Of a stretch of 64,000 bases of DNA, positions 1 through 9,128 are shown one piece after another. Both the position numbers and the translations under genes were made by a program. Source of the DNA: Neisseriaceae bacterium (GTDB lineage Bacteria; Pseudomonadota; Gammaproteobacteria; Burkholderiales; Neisseriaceae); NCBI GenBank assembly GCA_017991555.1, contig JAGOQM010000013.1, positions 1 to 64,000 on the forward strand, given 5' to 3'. Numbering within the stretch: position 1 is the first letter of the stretch; every line of letters begins with the position of its first letter. Below the pieces are notes generated by a model. The model did not search any database. It was not told the origin of the DNA and saw only the letters and a program-made list of their open reading frames with translations.

Positions 1-63
1 AACTACTGATAATTTAAAGATCATCGTATAGTCGGCACGGGTTCGTCTAATATGTTTAGTCAT
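1..63 (-). CDS. N-terminal fragment of an IS3-type transposase OrfA (cut by window edge)
   Basis: Reading the minus strand from 63 gives an ATG preceded by a good ribosome binding site (GGAG at about 70-74), then 21 codons beginning MTKHIRRTRADY and running off the window. Short basic starts followed by an FKLSVV-type helix are typical of the helix-turn-helix OrfA proteins of IS3-family elements, and that is the basis of the call. With only 21 residues visible the family assignment is tentative. The end of the element probably lies near 116, where a TG...CA type terminus can be read, but the boundary cannot be proven because the other end is outside the window. Confidence 0.45.
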   Translation of the reverse strand, partial: MTKHIRRTRADYTMIFKLSVV

Positions 64-116
64 CACGTTCTCCAGATTTAAGGGATTAATGTGTCAACTA
101 TAATCAGGACGGCACA

Positions 117-345
117 GCCAAAAGAAAGTATGCAAAGAAAAGGCCACCCGACAATCCGCCCTAGCGGGTGCCCTCGCTGGAACCTATCGGGCCGGCGCTA
201 GCAAGAGTGCTCTGTCTCCTATCAAAGCGTGGTCGACAGCCACAAGCGATTTGCTCGCTTCATCCGGCCCGATAGGACCCAACTCGGCGGCTTTAGCGGG
301 AAGTCGGTACTTCACCTAAGGGAAAGGTGGTGAGTTTAAATAATT
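117..345. repeat. structured intergenic repeat with a 13-bp inverted repeat
   Basis: This gene-free stretch contains a perfect 13-bp inverted repeat, CCTATCGGGCCGG at 183-195 and its complement at 264-276, enclosing about 68 bases. It is GC-rich compared with the AT-rich flanks. One plus-strand frame stays open from about 118 to 319 but lacks a convincing start, so it may be the relic of a repeated coding or structural element. I compared it by eye with RNase P RNA, 6S RNA and SRP RNA and it matches none. It sits right beside a probable insertion-sequence end, which suggests a dispersed repeat. Confidence 0.4.
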
Positions 346-393
346 TGACCATCACCAAACCATGATTTTTTTTACACACTACACTATCTTCAC

Positions 394-426
394 CCAAAAA
401 AAACGGCCCTGAATGATCAGGGCCGT
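394..426 (-). terminator. rho-independent terminator of metY
   Basis: A 10-bp perfect stem (403-412 with 417-426, loop ATGA) is followed on the minus strand by a run of eight T residues, just downstream of the metY stop codon. Confidence 0.9.
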
Positions 427-443
427 GTTCACCAAGGGCAAGC

Positions 444-1718
444 TTACTTGGCGGCGTCTAATGCCTGAGCAATGTCGGCCAAGATGTCGTCAATGTGCTC
501 AATGCCCACGCTGATGCGCACTAGGTCGGTGCTCACGCCCGCCTGTTTCAGTTCCGCCTCGTCTAGCTGACGGTGGGTGGTTGAAGCAGGGTGGCAGGCC
601 AGTGATTTGGCGTCGCCAATGTTCACTAGGCGGGTAATCAACTGTAGGGCATCGATGAACTTGGTGCCGGCTTCAATGCCGCCTTTAATGCCAAAGCTCA
701 AGAGGCCAGAGGCACGGCCGCCGAAGTCGCGCTGAATCAACTCGTAGTCTGGGCTGCTGGGCAGGCCAGGGTAGTTGACCCAAGACACTAGGTCGTGGGC
801 TTCTAGGTACTGGGCCACTTTCACCGCGTTGTCGCAATGGCGCTCTAGGCGTAGCGGCAGGGTTTCTAGGCCTTGTAGGATCAAGAAAGCGTTGAATGGG
901 CTTAAGGCTGCGCCGGTGTTGCGTAATGGCACCACGCGGGCGCGGGCAATAAAGGCCGCTGCGCCAAAGTGTTCATGGTAGTTCACGCCGTGGTAAGACG
1001 GGTCGGGTGTGGTTAAGGCTGGGAAGCGCTCTGCGTGTTTGCCCCAGTCAAACTTACCGCCGTCGATGATGGCGCCGCCAATGCTGTTGCCGTGGCCGCC
1101 AATGTATTTGGTCAGAGATTCCACCACAATGTCGGCACCCAAAGCCAAAGCGTTACAGATCAAGGGCGTGGCCACGGTGTTGTCGACCACTAAAGGTAAA
1201 CCGTGGGCGTGGGCGGCTTCGGCAAAGGCTGGAATGTCGACCACGTTAATGGCCGGGTTGCCAATGCTTTCGCAGTAAACCAGTTTGGTTTTGGCGTCGA
1301 CTAAAGTCGCCACGTCTTCAGGCTTGTTGGCGTCGACAAAGCGTACTTCGATGCCTTGCTTCGGTAGCGTGTGGGCAAACAGGTTGAAGGTGCCGCCGTA
1401 TAGGGTAGAAATGGCCACAATGTTGTCGCCAGCCTCCGCCAAGGTTTGGATGGCGTAGGTAATTGCAGCCATGCCGCTGGCCACTGCCACCGCAGCAATA
1501 CCGCCTTCTAACTGGGCCAAGCGCTCTTCCAACACCGCATTGGTTGGGTTCATGATGCGGGTGTAAATGTTGCCGGCCACGTTTAGGTTAAACAGGTCGG
1601 CGCCGTGCTGGGTGTTGTCAAAGGCATAGCTGGTGGTTTGATAAATGGGCACCGCCACTGATTTAGTGGTGGGGTCTGGGCTATAGCCGGCATGTAGGAC
1701 GATGGTTTCTGGTTTCAT
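444..1718 (-). CDS. metY: O-acetylhomoserine sulfhydrylase (O-acetylhomoserine aminocarboxypropyltransferase)
   Basis: This 424-residue protein belongs to the PLP-dependent Cys/Met metabolism family. It joins O-acetylhomoserine with sulfide to give homocysteine, in the cytoplasm, as a direct sulfhydrylation step of methionine synthesis. The pyridoxal lysine is K204 in SLTKYIGGHG, the cofactor-binding aspartate is D179 in VVDNT, and the Y52-x-R54 pair contacts the phosphate of the neighbouring subunit. The length and the long insertion around residues 215-260 fit MetY rather than MetB or MetC. The start is supported by GGAG seven bases upstream. It is followed by a strong terminator and appears monocistronic. 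A related O-succinylhomoserine enzyme (MetZ) is less likely from the length. Confidence 0.93.
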   Translation of the reverse strand: MKPETIVLHAGYSPDPTTKSVAVPIYQTTSYAFDNTQHGADLFNLNVAGNIYTRIMNPTNAVLEERLAQLEGGIAAVAVASGMAAITYAIQTLAEAGDNIVAISTLYGGTFNLFAHTLPKQGIEVRFVDANKPEDVATLVDAKTKLVYCESIGNPAINVVDIPAFAEAAHAHGLPLVVDNTVATPLICNALALGADIVVESLTKYIGGHGNSIGGAIIDGGKFDWGKHAERFPALTTPDPSYHGVNYHEHFGAAAFIARARVVPLRNTGAALSPFNAFLILQGLETLPLRLERHCDNAVKVAQYLEAHDLVSWVNYPGLPSSPDYELIQRDFGGRASGLLSFGIKGGIEAGTKFIDALQLITRLVNIGDAKSLACHPASTTHRQLDEAELKQAGVSTDLVRISVGIEHIDDILADIAQALDAAK

Positions 1719-1961
1719 TATGGTTATTCTCCACGATTTTTATGTTGGGTGTTGGGGATTCATTAATCTATGCTTCTACCTTAACATGAATTTAAAATAA
1801 ATGGCCGTCTAAATGGCTAGAAATCCAAATAAACACAAAAATAGCGTTTGAAAGGGGGGCTTTTAAGACAAAATGCTGTTTACCCATAAATCAATGCTTA
1901 AAAACACCAAATTGGCCAATAATCGTCTCTAATATGGCCTAAATCATCGGTTAAGAACACA

Positions 1962-1996
1962 AAAAAGCCACAGAATGCAAGATTCTGTGGCTTTTT
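1962..1996 (-). terminator. terminator downstream of fbp
   Basis: A perfect 15-bp inverted repeat (1962-1976 with 1982-1996, five-base loop) begins with A residues and ends with T residues. It lies just past the fbp stop and could also work on the other strand. Confidence 0.88.
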
Positions 1997-2009
1997 AGAG
2001 ACCAGCGAT

Positions 2010-2990
2010 TTAGCCGTGTTTGGCCGTCACCAAGCTGACTTCTTCTGGGCAGCCCAAGAATACCGGCACGCGCTGGTGCAGGCCTTCGGGTTGAATCGAC
2101 AGCATGTCTACCGCACCGTCGGTGGTTTGGCCGTGGGCCTGGGCCACGATGAGGGCCATGGGGTTGGCTTCGTACATCAGGCGTAGCTTGCCTGGCTTGC
2201 TAGGATCACGTTTGTCTTGTGGGTACATGAACACGCCACCACGCATCAGGATGCGATGTACTTCGGCCACCATCGACGCCACCCAGCGCATGTTGAAGTT
2301 TTTCGCGCGTGGGCCTTCGGTGCCCAATAGTAGTTCACCCACGTAGTCTTGCACCGGGCGGGCCCAGTGGCGGTGGTTCGACATGTTGATGGCGAACTCT
2401 TGGGTGTGCTCTGGAATGCGCAGGTCTTGTTGGGTCAGCACAAAGGCGTTGTCGGCGTTCAGGGTAAACACAAAGGCGCCGTGCTTAAGGGTGAACACCA
2501 ACTGGGTTTGTGGGCCGTACAAAACGTAGCCTGCCGCCACTTGCTCGCTGCCTTTTTGCAAGAAGCTGTCGGTGCTTAAAGGGCTGCCTTTAGGGTGGGC
2601 CAAAATCGAGAAGATGGTGCCGACAGAAATGTTCACGTCAATGTTAGAAGAGCCATCTAATGGGTCAAACAGCACCAGGTATTCACCTTCGGCATGGCCA
2701 GCCACGTAGGTGTCTTCTTCTTCCGAAGCCAGGCCCGCCACAGAGGCATTGGCGCTGAGCGCATCAATGATCAGGTTGTTGGCCATCACGTCTAATTTTT
2801 TTTGGTCTTCGCCCTGGACGTTGCCGGTACCGGCTTCGCCTAAAATACCGGCCAAGGCGCCTAAGCGCACTTTGTCATTGATGTGGCCGCAGGCATCGGT
2901 AATGCTGAGCATAAGGTCGATCAAGCTTTGTGGCAGCTGATGCGCGGCGGCATGCTGGGCCAAGAAATCGTTTAGGCTGATGTTTTTCAT
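2010..2990 (-). CDS. fbp: fructose-1,6-bisphosphatase class 1
   Basis: This 326-residue cytoplasmic enzyme hydrolyses fructose 1,6-bisphosphate to fructose 6-phosphate, the committed step of gluconeogenesis. The metal-binding signature D109-P-L-D112-G-S-S is present, preceded by the acidic SEEE run around residues 89-92 that also binds magnesium, and the C-terminal half carries the KLRLMYE substrate-binding segment. Length and motifs are typical of class I enzymes. AGGAA lies just upstream of the start. It is 31 bases downstream of rlmJ on the same strand, so the two are probably co-transcribed and end at the hairpin at 1962-1996. Confidence 0.96.
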   Translation of the reverse strand: MKNISLNDFLAQHAAAHQLPQSLIDLMLSITDACGHINDKVRLGALAGILGEAGTGNVQGEDQKKLDVMANNLIIDALSANASVAGLASEEEDTYVAGHAEGEYLVLFDPLDGSSNIDVNISVGTIFSILAHPKGSPLSTDSFLQKGSEQVAAGYVLYGPQTQLVFTLKHGAFVFTLNADNAFVLTQQDLRIPEHTQEFAINMSNHRHWARPVQDYVGELLLGTEGPRAKNFNMRWVASMVAEVHRILMRGGVFMYPQDKRDPSKPGKLRLMYEANPMALIVAQAHGQTTDGAVDMLSIQPEGLHQRVPVFLGCPEEVSLVTAKHG

Positions 2991-3021
2991 GATGAATTCC
3001 TGTGAGATAAAGGTAATCGTA

Positions 3022-3861
3022 TTAGTTAATTTGCGCTTGTAGCACGTATTTGGCCCCAGAGTTTTGCGCCAACAGCTCGGTGAGCTTGGGCATGATCAGC
3101 TGTAGCTGCTGCTTAAGCTGATAAGGGGGGTTAATGATGAGCATGCCGCTGCCAAACATGCCAAAGCCATCCATATTGGGGCTGGAGACGTGTAGTTCGA
3201 CCTGGAGGTATTGTTCTGGCGACAGTTTTTTTAAGGCTTCTGGCAGCTTTTTGCTTTCGGCGCGGCTTAAGCAGGGGTACCACACCATGTAGCAACCGCT
3301 GGCAAAGCGTTTAAGGGCTTCTTTTAGTGTATCAACCACGAGCTGGTAGTCTTGTTTTTGTTCGTAGGGCGGGTCGATCAGCACCGCGGCGCGGCGGGTG
3401 GGCGGCGGTAGCTGGCTGATTAAGCCCTTAAAGCCATCTTCAATTTTGACCTGGGTGCGGCGTCCTGCACCGCGAAAGTTGGCCAAAAGGTGTTGGCTGT
3501 CGGTGGGGTGTAGTTCAAACAGGCGTAGCTTGTCGTCGCCGCGTAAGAGGGCGTTGGCCACCAAGGGCGAGCCAGGATAGCAAGGGTGCTCGGTTTGAAA
3601 GCTGGCGATTAAGGCCATGAAGGCGCTGAGTTCGGGCGGTAGGTGTGGCGCTTGCTGCAGCAGGCTGATGCCTTCAATGTGTTCACCGGTTTTTTGGGCG
3701 TAGGCCGATTCTAGATCATACAGGCCGGCACCCGCATGGGTGTCGATGTACCAATAAGGTTTGTCTTTTTGATTAAAGTAATCCAAGACGAGCTTTAAGC
3801 ATAAATGCTTCAAAACGTCGGCATGATTGCCGGCATGAAAAGCATGACGATAACTGAGCAT
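3022..3861 (-). CDS. rlmJ: 23S rRNA (adenine(2030)-N6)-methyltransferase RlmJ
   Basis: The protein uses S-adenosylmethionine to methylate N6 of A2030 in 23S rRNA. The start chosen gives [19 protein letters not shown], the usual N terminus of RlmJ; an upstream ATG at 3873 would add four residues (MAPL). The catalytic DPPY motif is seen in the LIDPPYEQ segment, and the [10 protein letters not shown] segment near residue 45 corresponds to the cofactor-binding region. About 279 residues, as expected for the family. It heads a likely two-gene transcript with fbp and is divergent from the protease gene at 4050. Confidence 0.93.
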   Translation of the reverse strand: MLSYRHAFHAGNHADVLKHLCLKLVLDYFNQKDKPYWYIDTHAGAGLYDLESAYAQKTGEHIEGISLLQQAPHLPPELSAFMALIASFQTEHPCYPGSPLVANALLRGDDKLRLFELHPTDSQHLLANFRGAGRRTQVKIEDGFKGLISQLPPPTRRAAVLIDPPYEQKQDYQLVVDTLKEALKRFASGCYMVWYPCLSRAESKKLPEALKKLSPEQYLQVELHVSSPNMDGFGMFGSGMLIINPPYQLKQQLQLIMPKLTELLAQNSGAKYVLQAQIN

Positions 3862-4049
3862 GAGGGGCGCCACTAATAAAAACCATATTTTACCTTAGCC
3901 ATGGGCTTTTGGCTAAATTAAAGCAGTGACGGTTTAGAATCGAGCAGGACAGCGCCGCGAGTCGGCATAAAGGTGAGAATAATGCGGCGCCAAAGCGCAA
4001 TCATGCTATAGTCATAATTATTTATCTTGAGTGATTGAGGATAAACGCC

Positions 4050-5240
4050 ATGAACCATGTGATTCGGTTGGGTTTGGCTTTGATGTTGGTGCTGGGGGTG
4101 GGGCTTGGTGCCTGGCTGGGTGGACACGTGCCCATCGCCGGTTCGAGGGCCGCCGCAGCCACGCCCGTATTGCCCAATACCTTGCCAACGCTGGCGCCGA
4201 TGCTCAGTCAGGTCATGCCGGCGGTGGTCAGCATTGAGGTCGTTGGGCGGCCTCCAGCGCCGAGCAGCCCGCGTTCGGGCACGCCTTTGCTTGATCCCAG
4301 CGCGCCGATGTGTCAAAGCGGGGCCCCTTTTTTTAATACGCCCATGTGCGCCAACCCAGCGGCACCCGCGGTGGATCGGCCCACTTACCGCACTTTAGGC
4401 TCTGGCGTCATCATTGACGCCCAGGCCGGCTATGTGGTGACCAACAACCACGTGGTCAACCAGGCTGAACGGATTCGGATTGAGTTGATCAACGGTCGGC
4501 GGCATGAGGCGGTGATCGTTGGCCAAGATCGGCTGTCTGATCTGGCTTTGCTGAAAATCAGTCAGCCCAATGACCTCGTGGCCATTCGCCTGGCCGATTC
4601 TGATCGACTGCGCGTGGGCGACTATGCGCTGGCCATAGGCAACCCCTACGGCTTGGGGACAACGGTGACCTCCGGCATTATCTCAGCGCTCGGGCGTAGC
4701 GGCCTAGGACGGCAAAGCTATGAGCACTTTATTCAAACCGATGCCGCCATTAATCGCGGTAACTCAGGCGGGGCTTTGATTAACGTGGCCGGCGAGCTGA
4801 TCGGCATCAACACGGCCATCCTGGCGGCGGGTGGGGGCAATATTGGGATTGGCTTCGCCATACCCAGTAATATGGTGGGCCACCTCACTGACCAAATGCG
4901 CCGTTATGGCGAAGTTCGAAGAGGCGTGATCGGGGTGATCGGTGCTGAGATTACCGAGGATGTGGCCAGCGCCTTAAACCTAGAGCAGCGCTTAGGCGGG
5001 CTGATTACCGAGGTGCTGTCTGGCTCATCGGCCGCCAGCGGCGGCATGTTGGCGGGCGATGTGGTGGTGAGCCTCAACGGCCAAAGCCTGCCCAGCTTTG
5101 CTGCCTTTCGCAACCAAATTGGCAGCGTGCCGATTGGCACACGCTTACAAGTAGGGGTGCTGCGACAAGGGCTCATGCAAACGTTAACCATCAGGGTGGT
5201 GGCGCCCGCGCCCGCGGAGCCGGTGGCTGAGGCGCCTTAA
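4050..5240 (+). CDS. periplasmic serine protease of the DegQ/DegS type with one PDZ domain
   Basis: A 396-residue trypsin-like S1C protease. The N terminus (residues 5-23) is a hydrophobic signal or anchor segment. The catalytic triad is visible as H134 (TNNHVV), D164 (LSDLAL) and S239 (RGNSGG). A single PDZ domain follows at roughly residues 290-375, so it resembles DegS or a one-PDZ DegQ rather than two-PDZ DegP. A proline-rich linker between residues 65 and 110 contains two cysteines, C88 and C100, that could form a disulfide. The start at 4050 has TGAGG eight bases upstream; a TTG at 4035 is possible but unlikely. It probably degrades misfolded envelope proteins or senses envelope stress. 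Confidence 0.9.
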   Translation: MNHVIRLGLALMLVLGVGLGAWLGGHVPIAGSRAAAATPVLPNTLPTLAPMLSQVMPAVVSIEVVGRPPAPSSPRSGTPLLDPSAPMCQSGAPFFNTPMCANPAAPAVDRPTYRTLGSGVIIDAQAGYVVTNNHVVNQAERIRIELINGRRHEAVIVGQDRLSDLALLKISQPNDLVAIRLADSDRLRVGDYALAIGNPYGLGTTVTSGIISALGRSGLGRQSYEHFIQTDAAINRGNSGGALINVAGELIGINTAILAAGGGNIGIGFAIPSNMVGHLTDQMRRYGEVRRGVIGVIGAEITEDVASALNLEQRLGGLITEVLSGSSAASGGMLAGDVVVSLNGQSLPSFAAFRNQIGSVPIGTRLQVGVLRQGLMQTLTIRVVAPAPAEPVAEAP

Positions 5241-6135
5241 GGTTTTTAGCCTAAAGGGCCATCGAGTATCTATATGCTTTTATTATTCTTAGTGTGGCGT
5301 TTGTTTAAAATTAGCCAAGTCGTTCTTTTTTGACGGGCTGAGTGCTTCTGTTTTAATGAATTTAGAGTCAAAGGCTTTTTTGCTGCGTTGCGGGCATCCG
5401 CCAATCAGTTTTTAATCTGTCGGTGAAAAACCTATTTGCCTGACCTGTACACGACATCAACCTATTTCGGTCCGCGGTTAAGGGGACACAACGTGGCCGT
5501 AGTGGATGGCCAAGAGGGTTCATCACGCCTTTGCCTACATTGCCGCCAAAAGACGGTCTGGCTATTACAAGGATTTTACCGAGTGAGGATTCATGTTCAT
5601 TAAGCGGCGCTCACGTCTGCAAGCACCGTCAGCCTAAATGGCCCCCTGAGGTGAAAATAAAGAGGTTGGGCCGGCGTCAAGTCGAAAAACGTTAAAAATG
5701 CCGTTTTATTTGAGGTCGCCGCAGGTTTGTGCCCAATTTTAACGGTTAGCGGGCGTGCTGTTCGCTCGAGATCAGGGTGCCAACAGAGATTAAATCACTG
5801 ATAAGCTTAGGGGTTGTAAGGTTATTAACAAAAGCTGTGGATAACTTTGTGGATTAAACCGAAATTGCCCACATAAGGCCTTTATATCTAAAGGGATGAT
5901 TGTGATTGATTAAAAAAGCACCTTTTTTATTTTATTGTTATTTATCAGGTAGTTAGTGTAATTTTAAAAGTGTCAATGAATTTTTTTGCCCCAGGATTGA
6001 GGGCGCGGCCCTTGATCAACCAGGGCGGTGCATAAGTTTGTGGTTATTTTATAGAAAAATGTTTTGTCAAGCATTTTTGATGAAAATTTGTGGAGAGAAG
6101 GTCGGGGGGGATGGGCCCTAAGTGTGGGGAAGGCA
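5241..6135. other. long gene-free spacer with DnaA-box-like sites
   Basis: Nearly 900 bases carry no convincing open reading frame on either strand. Around 5830-5860 there is a perfect DnaA-box-like TGTGGATAA with a second near-box (TGTGGATTA) directly after it, flanked by AT-rich DNA with several further TGTGG words (about 6030-6095). The region may hold regulatory sites, a degraded gene or a small RNA; I could not identify any of these with confidence. Confidence 0.4.
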
Positions 6136-6158
6136 TTGCCCCTAAGTGAGGGGAAGGC
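6116..6158 (+). repeat. two tandem 19-bp repeats overlapping the gltX promoter
   Basis: The unit CCCTAAGTGNGGGGAAGGC occurs at 6116-6134 and again at 6140-6158, with one mismatch and a 24-base period. The second copy fills the spacer of the predicted gltX promoter, so the pair could be an operator. Confidence 0.6.
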
Positions 6159-6165
6159 GTACAAT
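6136..6165 (+). promoter_or_regulatory. sigma70-type promoter of gltX
   Basis: TTGCCC (6136-6141) and TACAAT (6160-6165) are separated by 18 bases and lie about 40 bases upstream of the gltX start codon. Confidence 0.6.
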
Positions 6166-6206
6166 GACCGTCTTGTGATATTAATATAGATTAAAGGTGT
6201 TTGAAC

Positions 6207-7595
6207 ATGGTTCGTACTCGATTTGCGCCTAGTCCAACGGGTTTTTTACACATTGGCGGCGTGCGTACTGCATTATTTTCATGGGCTTATGCCCGTAAAA
6301 ACCAAGGCAAATTTGTCTTGCGCATTGAAGATACTGACTTGGCACGTTCAACCGAAGAATCGGTTCAGGCCATTATGGACGGCATGCATTGGGTGGGTTT
6401 GGATTATGATGAAGGCCCTTTTTATCAAACGCAACGCTTTGACCGTTACAAAGAAGTCGTGGCTGAGCTATTGGCCTCTGGCCACGCTTACCACTGCTAC
6501 TGCTCTAAAGAAGAATTAGACGCCATGCGTCAGGAACAGGAAGCGGCGGGCCAACATTACTTTGCTTACGACCGCCGCTGGCGTCCAGAAGAAGGCAAAA
6601 CCATGCCAGAAGTGCCCGCTGACGTGACCCCTGTGGTGCGTTTTAAAATGCCGATGACCGGCAAGATTGCTTGGGACGATCTGGTTAAGGGCACCATCGA
6701 GTTCGACAATAAAGAGCTAGACGACTTAATCATTGCGCGTCCAGATGGTTCGCCGACGTATAACTTCTGCGTGGTGGTGGACGATTGGGACATGGGCATT
6801 ACCCAAGTGATTCGCGGTGATGACCACGTCAACAATACCCCCAAGCAGATTCACATTTTGAACGCCCTGGGCGCGACCTTGCCAGAGTACGCCCACTTGC
6901 CGATGATTTTAAATGAAGCGGGCGCCAAAATGTCTAAGCGTCGCGACGCCGTGAGCGTGGTGGACTATGAGCGTCAGGGCATTTTGCCAGAAGCCATGTT
7001 GAACTACCTGGCTCGTTTGGGTTGGGGCCACGGTGACGATGAGTTTTTCACCATGACGCAGTTTGTGGAATGGTTTGATTTAAAAGACGTCAGCCCGTCT
7101 TCTAGCCGTTTTGACCAAAGCAAGCTATTGTGGTTGAATGCACAGCACATTAAGGCCGCTGATAATGATCGTTTGGCCAAGCTGATTCAAGGGCGCTTGG
7201 CCGAAGCCGGCATTACCGATACCAGCAAGCCAGCCTTGGCCGACGTGGTGGCCTTGGTGAAAGAACGCGCTCAGGACATCAACCAACTGGCGGTGGCCTG
7301 CGAATACTTCTACCGTAAAGCAACGCCCACCGAAGCCGAACTGGCCAAGCACTGGTCTGATGAGGCAGAAGCCCGCATGCTGCGCTTTGCCGACGTGTTG
7401 GCCGGCGTGAATGAGTGGACGGCTGAGGCCATTCACGACCAGTTCAAGCCTTTCTGCGAGGCTGAAGACATCAAAATGGGTAAATTGGGCATGCCGCTAC
7501 GCATTAAAGTGTGTGGTACCTCCCAAACCCCGTCCGTCGATGCGGTACTGGCATTGATTGGTAAAGACGACGTTCTGGCCCGACTCCGAGGCTAA
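6207..7595 (+). CDS. gltX: glutamate--tRNA ligase
   Basis: This 462-residue class I aminoacyl-tRNA synthetase charges tRNA-Glu with glutamate. The HIGH-type motif is HIGG at residues 15-18, and the KMSKS-type motif reads KMSKR near residue 241. The N-terminal RFAPSPTG segment is diagnostic of GluRS/GlnRS, and the absence of GlnRS-specific features plus full bacterial length supports GluRS. The ATG at 6207 is preceded by AAAGGTG; a TTG two codons upstream is ignored. The gene appears to be transcribed alone, from a promoter just upstream to a strong terminator at 7613-7648. Confidence 0.97.
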   Translation: MVRTRFAPSPTGFLHIGGVRTALFSWAYARKNQGKFVLRIEDTDLARSTEESVQAIMDGMHWVGLDYDEGPFYQTQRFDRYKEVVAELLASGHAYHCYCSKEELDAMRQEQEAAGQHYFAYDRRWRPEEGKTMPEVPADVTPVVRFKMPMTGKIAWDDLVKGTIEFDNKELDDLIIARPDGSPTYNFCVVVDDWDMGITQVIRGDDHVNNTPKQIHILNALGATLPEYAHLPMILNEAGAKMSKRRDAVSVVDYERQGILPEAMLNYLARLGWGHGDDEFFTMTQFVEWFDLKDVSPSSSRFDQSKLLWLNAQHIKAADNDRLAKLIQGRLAEAGITDTSKPALADVVALVKERAQDINQLAVACEYFYRKATPTEAELAKHWSDEAEARMLRFADVLAGVNEWTAEAIHDQFKPFCEAEDIKMGKLGMPLRIKVCGTSQTPSVDAVLALIGKDDVLARLRG

Positions 7596-7612
7596 GACCA
7601 CCCAACCACTCA

Positions 7613-7648
7613 AACCTGTACCGCGCCATAGCCGTACAGGTTTTTTTT
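7613..7648 (+). terminator. rho-independent terminator of gltX
   Basis: A 9-bp stem AACCTGTAC / GTACAGGTT (7613-7621 with 7634-7642) is followed by eight T residues. Confidence 0.9.
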
Positions 7649-7831
7649 GACCCTACCGTTAGGGTGGGCATCAGCCCAGATTGAACGGTGTGATTGCCGC
7701 GTCGGGTGTGACGGCAGGCAAGGTTTAGGTGGGGGCGTGCTGCTCGGTGTGGGCCCCCAATTATTTTTTAACCATTCATTGACCCAGTATGGCTGGTTGG
7801 GGGCAGTGAGCACAGTAGAGGTTTAACCCTG

Positions 7832-9070
7832 ATGAAGCAAACGTCTTATCCCAAAGAAGCGATTAAAGTTGTTTTACTAGAAGGTGTCCATGCTGCGGCT
7901 GTCGACTATTTTAAGCAAGAAGGCTATACCCACATTGTTGAATACCCTAAAGCATTAGAAGGGGCAGAATTGGCCAAGGCCATCAGCGATGCCCAAATTG
8001 TGGGCATTCGCTCGCGCACGCAGCTAAACGAAGCGGTTTTTGCCGCTGCGCCCAAGCTGATGGCGGTGGGCTGTTTTTGTATTGGCACCAACCAGGTGGA
8101 CAAAGAAGCCGCACAGGCACGGGCGATTCCGGTGTTTAATGCCCCGTATTCGAATACCCGTTCGGTGGCCGAATTGGTGATTGCCGAAAGCATTATGCTG
8201 ATGCGCGGCATTCCCTATAAAAATGCCCATAGCCACCGTGGTGGCTGGATGAAATCGGCCACCGGATCGTACGAGGTGCGCGGCAAAACCATCGGCATCG
8301 TGGGCTATGGCCACATTGGTACCCAAGTGGGTATTTTGGCCGAAAACTTAGGCATGAACGTGGTGTTTTACGACGTTGAAACCAAGCTGGCGCTGGGTAA
8401 TGCTCGGCCAATGCCCACGCTGGAAGCGCTGTTGAAAGTGGCCGACATTGTCACCCTGCACGTGCCCGAAGACAAAACCACCCGCAACCTGTTTGACGCC
8501 ACCCGCCTTGGCCAAATGAAAAAGGGCGCCATGCTGATCAACGCCTCACGCGGCACCGTGGTGGACTTAGACACCTTGGCGGCCTTGCTTAAGAGCGGCA
8601 CCCTAGCGGGCGCGGCGATTGACGTGTTTCCGGTGGAGCCTAAGTCGAATCAAGATGAATTCCAATCGCCGCTGCGCGGCTTAGACAACGTCTTGCTCAC
8701 GCCCCATATTGGTGGCTCAACGGTGGAGGCGCAGGAGAATATTGCGGTGGAAGTGGCCGCTAAGCTGGTGCGCTATTCCGACAATGGCTCGACGCTGTCG
8801 GCGGTGAACTTCCCTGAGGTGTCTCTGCCCAGCGATGCCAATAGCCATCGTTTGCTGCACGTACACACCAACGTGCCTGGCATTTTGCGCACGTTGAATA
8901 ACTTTGTGTCTAACTATCCCAACATGAACATTAACGCGCAGTACCTACAAACGGATGGCGACATTGGTTATGTGGTTTTGGATGTGTCCAGCAACATTGA
9001 GGATGCTGAAGCCCTGTATCAGGACATGAAGCAGTTAGACGGCACTTTAAAGTGTCGCCTACTGTATTGA
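7832..9070 (+). CDS. serA: D-3-phosphoglycerate dehydrogenase
   Basis: A 412-residue enzyme that oxidises 3-phosphoglycerate to 3-phosphohydroxypyruvate, the first step of serine synthesis. The NAD-binding glycine motif GIVGYGHIG starts near residue 154. The catalytic arginine, glutamate and histidine of the D-2-hydroxyacid dehydrogenase family sit in RGTVVDL, the VEP turn and LLTPHIGGST. A C-terminal ACT domain (about residues 340-412, beginning HRLLHVHTNVPG) suggests feedback inhibition by L-serine as in E. coli SerA. GAGG lies about 12 bases before the start. It ends at a bidirectional terminator shared with the convergent HAD gene. Confidence 0.95.
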   Translation: MKQTSYPKEAIKVVLLEGVHAAAVDYFKQEGYTHIVEYPKALEGAELAKAISDAQIVGIRSRTQLNEAVFAAAPKLMAVGCFCIGTNQVDKEAAQARAIPVFNAPYSNTRSVAELVIAESIMLMRGIPYKNAHSHRGGWMKSATGSYEVRGKTIGIVGYGHIGTQVGILAENLGMNVVFYDVETKLALGNARPMPTLEALLKVADIVTLHVPEDKTTRNLFDATRLGQMKKGAMLINASRGTVVDLDTLAALLKSGTLAGAAIDVFPVEPKSNQDEFQSPLRGLDNVLLTPHIGGSTVEAQENIAVEVAAKLVRYSDNGSTLSAVNFPEVSLPSDANSHRLLHVHTNVPGILRTLNNFVSNYPNMNINAQYLQTDGDIGYVVLDVSSNIEDAEALYQDMKQLDGTLKCRLLY

Positions 9071-9088
9071 TCGGCCCCCGCTGGGGTT

Positions 9089-9128
9089 AAAAAAAACCGC
9101 TGTCGCCTTAGGGCGCAGCGGTTTTTTT
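9089..9128. terminator. bidirectional terminator between serA and the HAD phosphatase gene
   Basis: A 13-bp inverted repeat (9090-9102 with 9116-9128) has an A run on the left and a T run on the right, so it can stop transcription from both convergent genes. Confidence 0.88.

Noticed and set aside
122-345. RNase P RNA or 6S RNA near the left edge
   Set aside because: The hairpin looked RNA-like, but conserved blocks of those RNAs are absent.
3918-4316. Minus-strand open frame of 132 residues over the protease start
   Set aside because: Arginine- and proline-rich shadow of the protease gene; the signal peptide and catalytic triad of the plus-strand gene are clear.
5820-5900. Chromosomal replication origin
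   Set aside because: Only two good DnaA boxes and no dnaA, dnaN or rpmH gene nearby; kept only as a DnaA-box observation.
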